Source of the DNA: Zhongshania aliphaticivorans
Lineage (GTDB): Bacteria > Pseudomonadota > Gammaproteobacteria > Pseudomonadales > Spongiibacteraceae
Length of the DNA: 64,000 nt
Assembly (NCBI RefSeq): GCF_001586255.1
Contig: NZ_CP014544.1
Span: 3,442,501 to 3,506,500, forward strand
Reading direction: 5' to 3'
A model generated the notes under the pieces. The model saw nothing but the letters and a program-made list of their open reading frames with translations. It had not been told where the DNA came from and did no database searches. This document shows, in pieces, positions 46,680 through 54,372 of the stretch (the stretch's first letter is position 1; every line of letters starts with the position of its first letter). A program made the position numbers and the translations under genes.

Positions 46680-49076
46680 TTAGAAACTATAGCGCGCACT
46701 CAGGCCAATGGTACGCGGTTGATTAACATGATGACCAACCCGCGCATTACCGCCGCGTTCGGTATCAATAGACAGCTCCGCCTTCTCATTGGTCGCATTG
46801 CGCACAAACAGCGCGGTATCCCAGTTTTCGTTACGAACACCCAAGCGCAGGTTCACAATTTCGTAGCTATCCATCTCCCGGTCATAACCGTAAGTCGCCT
46901 GAGTTAGCGGACCACCTACATTGGGATACAAGGTCGCCACGCCCTGACCATTATTATTTTGGTCAGAGATCTTGGTATAGCGCTCACCCACATTTTGATA
47001 GGTCGCATTGGCAAAACCCTCCCAACTATTAAAAACGGGGAAGTAATAGGTCACCGACGCCGCGAGTTCAAAGCCCGGTGCAGTCGGCAAATCATCGCCA
47101 TCTTGACCGCCGACAACTGCCAACACGGAACCCTCTGATTCCACATCGGAGTCCAGCTCGGCCTCCACAAAGCTCGCCGACAAGCCAAACTCCAAATTGC
47201 TCAGCGGCCGCATGAACAGTTCCATCTCAACACCACTGCTATGAGCTTCATCGGCGTTGTAAATTAAGCGCGAGGAACACGAGCCGGCATCGACAGTAAC
47301 TTGCAGATCTTTGATTTGGGCATGGAAGGCCGAAACATTAAAGGTACCTGCACCATCCATGAAATTTGTTTTCGCACCCACTTCATAATTGGTCACGGTC
47401 TCGTCATCAAAATCAGGATTATTACCGTAAATTTGTACGTCATTATTGGTCGTGCTGCACAGCGGCACGTTGAGGGGATCGTTATTGCCACCTAAACGAA
47501 AGCCCTGGGACACCTGAGCATTTAACATGACATCGTCGTTCAAGGCATGGCGCACAATAACACGCGGCGAAACCCCGTTAGAACTCACCACACTGCGGTC
47601 ATCAATAATCGCCGCCGTGTAGATCCCGTCAAAGCTAAGCACGCGGGTTTCTTCATAATCAAAATAACGCGCGCCCACCACCAACATGGTTTTATCAGTT
47701 AGGTCATAAGACACTTCACCAAAAATCGCATATTGATCCAATTGATAGGGAATATCAGAGTAATAGAGTTCATCCTTACTCGCCCGCTGTCCTGCTGTTG
47801 AACCCGAGAGGTCGGGGTGCTGAGGATTACTCGCCTCAAAACCATCAACAAACAGAGACTGATTATAGTGACGTTCAACTTCGCTATAAAATATCCCGGC
47901 AACCCACTGCATAGGGCCGTCGAAACCGCTCAACCGCAATTCTTGGGTAAGCACTTCTGCCGACGTCCGGTCGTAAAGCGGCGCATCCAGCAAGTAGACT
48001 GACGGGGCCTCGCCGTAGGAACCACCAGTAATACTGGAGTTCAGTGCGGTTGCGTCCCTAACCACCAACACATCGCGGTTGGTGTACGAGCTGACCGAGG
48101 TCAAACTCAACTGATCGTTAAAATCATAATTCACGGTGAGGTCGAACAGCGCAAAATCGTCTTCAAAACTCTCTTCTAACTGAGTGTATTGCTCATAATC
48201 ACCCAAGGTAATTGCCGGACGAGTGGTGGTGTAAGGGTTGGCTAACAGATGGTAGTCGTCTTCGCGGTTGAAGCCGTCCATATCAATTTTTTGGAACACC
48301 ACCTTCGGGGTAATGCTCAAGGCATCATTTGGCTGAAACAACACCGCCAGCCGTCCGCCCTCGCGCACGCCCTCGTTCACATCTTCATTAACGCTGCCGT
48401 CTGGCTGCAAGGCGTCAATAAATCCACCAAACTCCTGATAATAGCGCACCATCCGCAGGGCGACCTTGTCACTCAAGGGCACGTTTAAATGGGCTTTCAC
48501 ACTACCGCCATCGCTGCCATGGCTAATCGTTTCTGCGTCGCCCTGAATCGAACCGCTGACGCCATCAAAGTTAGGCTGCTGGGTGATATAGCGAATTGTC
48601 CCAGACAAGGAGCCCGAACCAAACAAGGTTCCCTGCGGTCCGCGCAACACTTCTACGCGATTCATATCGTAAAAATCCAAGTCCGGCGTAAACAGTGACA
48701 TAGAGATCACCGATTCATCCATGTAGACCCCAACCTGCTCTTTCACACCGGGCTGGTCACGAACAATTTGCCCAGCAGAAATACCGCGAATAGCAACCTG
48801 ACTCTGACCGGGACCTAAATTTTGTATGGAAATACCTGCGACATTATTCGCCATCGACTCCAAATCGGTTGCGCCGCTCTGCTGTAACTTCCCCTCGGTC
48901 ATCGCGGCTACCGAAAACGGCACATCCTGCAAAGTCTCGGACTGCTTACGCGCCGTAACCAACACCTCTTCGATGGTGCGCGTTGATTCTGCATGGCTTA
49001 ACGGCACGCCAGCGGCGAGCCCCATCACCACAGATACGCCAATTAAGGCATGCCCAGAACGTCGTTTATTTATCAT
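46680..49076 (-). CDS. TonB-dependent outer-membrane receptor
   Basis: 798 residues with a signal peptide ending near PLSHAES. TonB box-like TIEEVLVTARKQSETLQDVP, plug domain (SVAAMTEGKLQQSGATDLES; NRVEVLRGPQGTLFGSGSL), 22-strand barrel and C-terminal aromatic strand TIGLSARYSF. Group is the large set of receptors of marine and caulobacter-like bacteria with unknown ligands. No Fur box seen upstream. Divergent from the iron-type alcohol dehydrogenase, perhaps functionally linked. Confidence 0.92.
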   Translation of the reverse strand: MINKRRSGHALIGVSVVMGLAAGVPLSHAESTRTIEEVLVTARKQSETLQDVPFSVAAMTEGKLQQSGATDLESMANNVAGISIQNLGPGQSQVAIRGISAGQIVRDQPGVKEQVGVYMDESVISMSLFTPDLDFYDMNRVEVLRGPQGTLFGSGSLSGTIRYITQQPNFDGVSGSIQGDAETISHGSDGGSVKAHLNVPLSDKVALRMVRYYQEFGGFIDALQPDGSVNEDVNEGVREGGRLAVLFQPNDALSITPKVVFQKIDMDGFNREDDYHLLANPYTTTRPAITLGDYEQYTQLEESFEDDFALFDLTVNYDFNDQLSLTSVSSYTNRDVLVVRDATALNSSITGGSYGEAPSVYLLDAPLYDRTSAEVLTQELRLSGFDGPMQWVAGIFYSEVERHYNQSLFVDGFEASNPQHPDLSGSTAGQRASKDELYYSDIPYQLDQYAIFGEVSYDLTDKTMLVVGARYFDYEETRVLSFDGIYTAAIIDDRSVVSSNGVSPRVIVRHALNDDVMLNAQVSQGFRLGGNNDPLNVPLCSTTNNDVQIYGNNPDFDDETVTNYEVGAKTNFMDGAGTFNVSAFHAQIKDLQVTVDAGSCSSRLIYNADEAHSSGVEMELFMRPLSNLEFGLSASFVEAELDSDVESEGSVLAVVGGQDGDDLPTAPGFELAASVTYYFPVFNSWEGFANATYQNVGERYTKISDQNNNGQGVATLYPNVGGPLTQATYGYDREMDSYEIVNLRLGVRNENWDTALFVRNATNEKAELSIDTERGGNARVGHHVNQPRTIGLSARYSF

Positions 49077-49301
49077 ATTGTTATCCCCGTACTTAATGTG
49101 TTTCTTATTGGGTAAATTGCCGTGCTAATTAAGCACTCAGAGCCAATATCAATGATCAATACGAAATGACTCCCTCTTGGTATAGCAGAGCAATAGCAAA
49201 ACGCACTCATTTAGCGCGAAAAAGTATTCACCGTCAACACTGAGTTTGTGTTTCCAAGCAACTCGGGATTAAATGACTCGCAGAATAAATAGGAATCTTT
49301 T

Positions 49302-50462
49302 ATGACCGCCAATATCAACCTGCCCCGAATACTGCGCATTGGCGCGGGTGCCAGCCGCCTACTGCCCGAGGTACTCGACGAGCTAAACCTTAAGCAACCG
49401 CTATTAGTCACCGACGCTTTTATCGTCAGTCTTGGCTGGCTGGACACGCTAGAAACCCAACTCAGCGAAAAGGGTTTTAGCCACAACCGGTTTACCGGAG
49501 TTGTTCCCGACCCAACCAGCGCTGCGGTTACAGCTGGCCTCGCAGTATTACGCCAAGGTGAATATGATTGCGTGGTCGCATTAGGTGGTGGCAGTTCGAT
49601 AGACACCGCCAAAGCTATAGCCGTTATGGCCCACCGCGACCAGCCGATGCGCCACTACAAAGTGCCTAATTCAATAGATGATGGTCTGCCCGTTATCGCC
49701 ATACCGACCACCGCAGGCACCGGCTCAGAAGCCACCCGCGCCGCCGTCATCACCGACACCGACAGCCAAGAAAAAATGCTGTGCATGGGCCTCGGCCTAA
49801 TGCCCATTGCCGCGCTGGTCGATTTTGAATTGACCCTGAGTATGCCCTGGCGCTTGACCGCCGATACCGGACTCGACAGCCTCTGCCATGCCCTAGAGGC
49901 CTATGTGAGCAAAAAGGCCAACGCATTTACCGATACCATTGCCCTAGCGGCGATGACGGCCATCAACACCCATATTCGCACCGCCTGCCAACAGCCCGAC
50001 AACCGCGAAGCGCGGGAAGCCATGATGCTGGCGGCGACCCAGGGCGGTATCGCTTTTTCAAACTCATCGGTCACCCTGATTCACGGCATGAGCCGTCCGA
50101 TTGGCGCGCTTTACCATGTGCCCCACGGTCTGAGCAATGCCATGTTATTGCCAGAAATAACCGCATGGTCGATCAGCGGCGCCCCTGCCCGCTACGCCGA
50201 CTGCGCCCGCGCCATGGGCATGGCAGAGCAGAGGGACAGCGACGACGACGCCAACCAGAAACTCGTCGCGGGCCTGCGTTTGCTCTGCAGCGACCTCAAG
50301 GTCCCCAGTCCCGGCGAGTTTGGAATAGACGCGCGAGCATGGCAGCAGTCGCTAGAATTAATGACCCAGCAGGCGCTGGATTCCGGCTCACCCAATAATA
50401 ATCCACGTATCCCCAGTGCCGCAGAGATTAAAGATCTCTATCAAAAAGTGTGGGGCAATTAA
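49302..50462 (+). CDS. Iron-containing alcohol dehydrogenase
   Basis: 386 residues. Group III alcohol dehydrogenase: nucleotide-binding VALGGGSSIDTAKAIAV, then TTAGTGSEATRAAVI, metal-ligand regions TGLDSLCHALEAYVSKKAN and HGMSRPIGALYHVPHGLSNA. Oxidises an alcohol with NAD(P). AGGAA ribosome site upstream. Single gene, followed by a terminator at 50533. Confidence 0.93.
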   Translation: MTANINLPRILRIGAGASRLLPEVLDELNLKQPLLVTDAFIVSLGWLDTLETQLSEKGFSHNRFTGVVPDPTSAAVTAGLAVLRQGEYDCVVALGGGSSIDTAKAIAVMAHRDQPMRHYKVPNSIDDGLPVIAIPTTAGTGSEATRAAVITDTDSQEKMLCMGLGLMPIAALVDFELTLSMPWRLTADTGLDSLCHALEAYVSKKANAFTDTIALAAMTAINTHIRTACQQPDNREAREAMMLAATQGGIAFSNSSVTLIHGMSRPIGALYHVPHGLSNAMLLPEITAWSISGAPARYADCARAMGMAEQRDSDDDANQKLVAGLRLLCSDLKVPSPGEFGIDARAWQQSLELMTQQALDSGSPNNNPRIPSAAEIKDLYQKVWGN

Positions 50463-50532
50463 TTCATCACGCCTTTACCCGCCGCAGGCCTAGAAATCCC
50501 TGCGCATTCCTTATATTATTGAGGGTCTGACT

Positions 50533-50555
50533 AGGCAGCGCTGGCTGCCTTTTTG
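50533..50555 (+). terminator. Terminator before argD
   Basis: AGGCAGC/GCTGCCT stem, GCTG loop, five T residues. Ends transcription of the alcohol dehydrogenase gene. Confidence 0.88.
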
Positions 50556-50634
50556 CGTTTTAAATCCATTGCACTGCTATATTTGTGCCTTATTTGCGGT
50601 TAAACCTGCTTATTCGGCACGCGGAGATCTGTTG

Positions 50635-51825
50635 ATGACACAGCCGGCTTTAATGAACACCTATGGACGTCTTCCGGTAACATTTACCCGGGGCGAAGGT
50701 GTGCGACTGTTTGATACGCAGGGCAAAGCCTATCTCGACTGCATCAGTGGCGTTGGCGTTAACTCCTTGGGACACGCACACCCCGCCTTAACCGAAGCCA
50801 TTCAGTCACAGGCTGGCCAACTGCTGCACACCTCCAATTTATACTCAGTGCAAAAGCAGGAAGAACTCGCTGCAGCCCTGTGCGCGATTAGCGGCATGGA
50901 AAACGTGTTCTTTTGCAATTCCGGCGCCGAAGGCAACGAAGCCGCCATTAAGCTAGCGCGGATGCACGGCCACAAACGCAATATCGATATTCCCCACGTG
51001 ATTGTGATGGATCAGGCGTTTCACGGCCGGACCTTGGCCACGCTAACAGCGTCGGGCAATCGCAAAATTCAAGCGGGCTTTGAACCCTTGGTGCGGGGCT
51101 TTATCCGCGCGCCCTTTGGCGACCTTGCCGCACTCGAAAATATTGCCGAGCACAACGACAGCATTGCCGCCGTACTCATTGAGCCAATTCAAGGCGAAGG
51201 TGGCATTCACACCTTGCCCGCCGGTTTCCTTACTCAGCTGCGGGCACTGTGCGACAAACACAACTGGCTGATGATGCTAGACGAAGTGCAGACCGGCAAT
51301 GGCCGGACCGGCAAATACTTTGCCTACCAGCACAGCGACGTAATGCCCGACGTGGTGGTGACCGCCAAAGGCCTAGGTGGCGGCGTACCAATTGGCGCCT
51401 GCCTTGCCCATGGCAAAGCAGCGGCACTGTTTCAACCCGGCAATCACGGTTCTACCTTCGGCGGTAATCCGCTGGTGTGCGCGGCCGGACTCGCGGTTGT
51501 AAACACGCTGAACAGCAATGGCATGATCGACACCATTGCCGACAACGGCCGCTATATTCTCAGCGCCTTAAAAGATCAACTGGGCGATGTTGCCCACGTA
51601 AAAGACATTCGCGGCCAAGGCCTGATGATCGGCATTGAGCTGAGCAGCCCCTGTGCCGGACTGGTTGCCCAAGCCTTAGAAAAAGGCCTGCTGATCAATG
51701 TCACTTCAGAGCGGGTGGTACGCTTACTGCCGCCGCTAATTATTAACCAGCAGGAAATAGATGAGCTACTCGCCACACTGTGCCCACTGATTCGTCAGTG
51801 GCCAGCTCAGTCCAGCGCGGCATAA
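50635..51825 (+). CDS. argD: Acetylornithine aminotransferase
   Basis: 396 residues from the ATG at 50635 (GGAGATC upstream; the frame starts 22 codons earlier without ribosome site). PLP-dependent class III aminotransferase of arginine (and perhaps lysine) synthesis. [49 protein letters not shown] and the PLP lysine in [13 protein letters not shown]. Full length. Directly upstream of argF with 28 bp between, a typical argDF operon. Confidence 0.95.
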   Translation: MTQPALMNTYGRLPVTFTRGEGVRLFDTQGKAYLDCISGVGVNSLGHAHPALTEAIQSQAGQLLHTSNLYSVQKQEELAAALCAISGMENVFFCNSGAEGNEAAIKLARMHGHKRNIDIPHVIVMDQAFHGRTLATLTASGNRKIQAGFEPLVRGFIRAPFGDLAALENIAEHNDSIAAVLIEPIQGEGGIHTLPAGFLTQLRALCDKHNWLMMLDEVQTGNGRTGKYFAYQHSDVMPDVVVTAKGLGGGVPIGACLAHGKAAALFQPGNHGSTFGGNPLVCAAGLAVVNTLNSNGMIDTIADNGRYILSALKDQLGDVAHVKDIRGQGLMIGIELSSPCAGLVAQALEKGLLINVTSERVVRLLPPLIINQQEIDELLATLCPLIRQWPAQSSAA

Positions 51826-51853
51826 GGCCGGTTCAGCAGCAAAAGGTAGCCGT

Positions 51854-52768
51854 ATGGCATTAAGACATTTTTTAACCCTCATGGATTTGAGCCCCGCTGA
51901 ATTAGAGACCCTAATGCAGCGTGCCATACAACTCAAAGCCGAGCACAAAGCCCGCAAAACCAGCGTGCAATTCCCCAACCACGTTTTGGGCATGGTGTTT
52001 GAAAAAGCCTCCACCCGAACTCGTATCTCGTTTGAAGCCGGTATGGCGCACTTGGGTGGCCATGCCATCTTCCTGTCGCCACGCGACACCCAGCTCGGTC
52101 GTGGCGAACCGGTGGAAGACAGCGGCAGAGTCATCTCTTCAATGTGCGACATCATCATGGTACGCACCTTTGAGCACAGCATTATTGAACGCTTTGCCGC
52201 GTACTCTAGCGTGCCGGTGATCAACGCACTAACCGACGACCACCACCCCTGCCAACTGCTAGCCGACATCCAAACCTTTATCGAACATCGCGGCAGCATC
52301 AAGGGCAAGCAAGTGGCATGGATCGGCGACGGCAACAATATGTGCCAGTCTTATATTCACGCCGCCATGCAGTTCGACTTCACCCTTAAAGTCGCCTGCC
52401 CCGAAGGCTTTGAACCCCGCGCCGACATCGTTGCCAAGGCCGGTGACCGCGTTGAAATATTCCGCGAACCCGCCGATGCCGCCCGCGGCTCCGACTTACT
52501 CGTCACCGACGTCTGGGCCTCCATGGGCCAGGAAGAAGAAAAAGCCGAGCGCCGCCGCGAACTTGCCGGCTACCAAATTAACAGCGCGCTGATGGCCCAC
52601 GCCAACCCCGACGCCCTGTATATGCACTGCCTACCGGCTAAGCGCGGCGAAGAAATCAGCGCTGAGCTCATGGACAACCCCAAAACCGTGATTTGGGACG
52701 AGGCGGAGAATCGCCTGCATGCGCAGAAGGCATTGATGGAGTTTTTGTTGTTAGAGGCGCGGGCCTAA
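51854..52768 (+). CDS. argF: Ornithine carbamoyltransferase
   Basis: 304 residues. Makes citrulline from ornithine and carbamoyl phosphate. Carbamoyl-phosphate site [15 protein letters not shown], then [14 protein letters not shown], and ornithine site [12 protein letters not shown]. Anabolic type, full length. MITE-like copy C begins right behind its stop. Confidence 0.97.
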   Translation: MALRHFLTLMDLSPAELETLMQRAIQLKAEHKARKTSVQFPNHVLGMVFEKASTRTRISFEAGMAHLGGHAIFLSPRDTQLGRGEPVEDSGRVISSMCDIIMVRTFEHSIIERFAAYSSVPVINALTDDHHPCQLLADIQTFIEHRGSIKGKQVAWIGDGNNMCQSYIHAAMQFDFTLKVACPEGFEPRADIVAKAGDRVEIFREPADAARGSDLLVTDVWASMGQEEEKAERRRELAGYQINSALMAHANPDALYMHCLPAKRGEEISAELMDNPKTVIWDEAENRLHAQKALMEFLLLEARA

Positions 52769-52769
52769 T

Positions 52770-52897
52770 GCTTAGCTTAACGCTGAACGGGAGACGGGAG
52801 ACGCTAAGGCCTGACGGCTACGCCGTAGACTCAGCATTGCGCGGTAAAGCCGCGCCCGCTTTTGCGTCTCCCATCTCCCGTCTAGCATCCAGCAGCC
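52770..52897. repeat. MITE-like element, copy C
   Basis: Left end GAACGGGAGACGGGAGACGC at 52785-52804; right end GCGTCTCCCATCTCCCGTCT at 52864-52883. The ~60-bp interior (GCTACGCCGTAGACTC, CGCGGTAAAGCCGCG) can itself fold. It fills the whole gap between argF and the FbpC-like ATPase gene. Confidence 0.72.
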
Positions 52898-52904
52898 TCT
52901 AGCC

Positions 52905-53981
52905 GTGCTGCAAGTAAAAAACATCCAATGCCAATACGAAGGCGTCTCCGTTGTCGACGACGTCAGCTTCCATGTTAACGACGGCGACATTTGCAGTTTG
53001 CTCGGCCCCAGTGGTTGCGGCAAAACAACCATCTTGCGCGCTATTGCGGGCTTTCAACCCCTCACCAAAGGTTCGGTTACGCTGCGCGGTAACTGCCTGA
53101 GCGAACCCGGCAGTATGATTACCCCCGAGCTGCGCAGCATCGGCATGGTATTTCAAGATTACGCCCTCTTCCCGCATTTGAGCGTGTACGACAATATTCG
53201 CTTTGGCCTCAGCAAACAGAGCCGCCAAGCACAGCGCCAAAAAGTCATGCAATTACTGGAGCTAGTGCGCCTCGAGGGTGTCGAGAATCGCTTCCCCCAC
53301 GAACTCTCCGGCGGCCAACAACAGCGAGTTGCACTGGCTCGCGCCCTAGCACCCAGCCCAGACTTACTGCTAATGGACGAGCCTTTTTCCAACCTCGACG
53401 CCGAGCTTCGTAAACGCCTCAGCCTCGAAGTGCGCGACATCATTAAAGAGCTAGGCATTAGCGCCATACTGGTCACCCACGACCAGCTCGAGGCATTTGC
53501 CTTCAGCGACAATATTGGCCTGCTCTACAACGGCAAACTACAGCAATGGGACACCCCGTTTAACCTCTACCACGAACCCAGCAATCGCCTCGTCGCCGAC
53601 TTTATCGGCGAAGGCAGCTTCTTGCCCGGCGTTATCGGCACCGAGCTCAATACCGTTACCACCGAACTTGGCACCCTAATGGGCAACCGCGCCTACGCTT
53701 GGCCACCCGGCACCCCGGTAGAAATTTTACTGCGCCCCGACGATATTGTGCTCAGCGACTTTGGCGGCATCAGCGCCACCATTGAAAAAAAGGTGTTTTC
53801 AGGTAGTGCCACGCTCTACACCCTGCGCCTACCTACCGGCAGCCAAGTTGAAGCACTACTGCCCAGTCATCGCGATTTTGCGATTAACGAAGTAGTAAAA
53901 ATTAACACCGAGGCCGACCACCTTATTGCCTTTGGCCGCGAGGAATTACACCACGGCGAACATAAGCCAAGAAGTAGCTAA
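52905..53981 (+). CDS. FbpC-like ABC transporter ATPase, orphan
   Basis: 358 residues from a GTG at 52905, 8 bp after the repeat. Walker A LLGPSGCGKTTILRAI, FQDYALFPHLSVYDNIRFGL, signature LSGGQQQRVALARAL, Walker B LLLMDEPFSNLD, H-loop VTHDQLEAFA; C-terminal TOBE-like domain (LLRPDDIVLSDFGG). Resembles ferric iron or other ion importer ATPases. No permease or binding protein gene is adjacent, so partners must lie elsewhere. Promoter and ribosome site must come from the repeat or from argDF read-through. Confidence 0.85.
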   Translation: MLQVKNIQCQYEGVSVVDDVSFHVNDGDICSLLGPSGCGKTTILRAIAGFQPLTKGSVTLRGNCLSEPGSMITPELRSIGMVFQDYALFPHLSVYDNIRFGLSKQSRQAQRQKVMQLLELVRLEGVENRFPHELSGGQQQRVALARALAPSPDLLLMDEPFSNLDAELRKRLSLEVRDIIKELGISAILVTHDQLEAFAFSDNIGLLYNGKLQQWDTPFNLYHEPSNRLVADFIGEGSFLPGVIGTELNTVTTELGTLMGNRAYAWPPGTPVEILLRPDDIVLSDFGGISATIEKKVFSGSATLYTLRLPTGSQVEALLPSHRDFAINEVVKINTEADHLIAFGREELHHGEHKPRSS

Positions 53982-54111
53982 AAAACTTTTCCTTATGCGT
54001 AATCCGTCTACCTCGCCTATGAATGTACTCACCACCTCAGTACGGCGCTGAAAAGCCCGCATTACGGGCAGTTAATAATTTAGCGGTTTTTACCCACCAC
54101 TTACTCACACT

Positions 54112-54120
54112 TTATCCACA
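54112..54120 (+). promoter_or_regulatory. DnaA box upstream of nrdA
   Basis: TTATCCACA is the perfect DnaA consensus, 23 bp before the -35 box of the nrdA promoter candidate. DnaA control of nrd genes is known in E. coli. Confidence 0.65.
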
Positions 54121-54142
54121 GAAGACCCACAGCATCTTGTGC

Positions 54143-54206
54143 TTGCGAAATCATGCAAACCGCATTATCTTGTATCCCAGATTCACCCAAACCCTATATA
54201 TAGGGT
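54143..54206 (+). promoter_or_regulatory. nrdAB promoter with two NrdR boxes
   Basis: -35 TTGCGA (54143-54148), 17-bp spacer, -10 TATCTT (54166-54171). Box 1 CCGCATTATCTTGTAT (54160-54175) overlaps the -10; box 2 ACCCTATATATAGGGT (54191-54206) is palindromic. Both match the NrdR-box pattern at 12-13 of 16 positions, and starts are 31 bp apart, the usual NrdR phasing. Repression by NrdR when dATP is high is expected. Nothing more was seen in the 53982-54372 gap. Confidence 0.78.
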
Positions 54207-54372
54207 TTTTCACCCAAGCCTTATAACAACTATTTACATTTTCGGGATAACTTCCGCACTTGTGTTATTTGGGTATTTCGCAAGCCCTCGCTTCCCGCAC
54301 TGGGAACTCACGAGGCAAATATAAGACTGACGTAGAGCAGTTTTAAGACATCAAGCAAGGGCCGGAGACATC

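Noticed and set aside
54112-54120. Replication origin signalled by the DnaA box
   Set aside because: Only one perfect box, no AT-rich unwinding region with further boxes and no dnaA/gid genes; it fits nrd regulation better.
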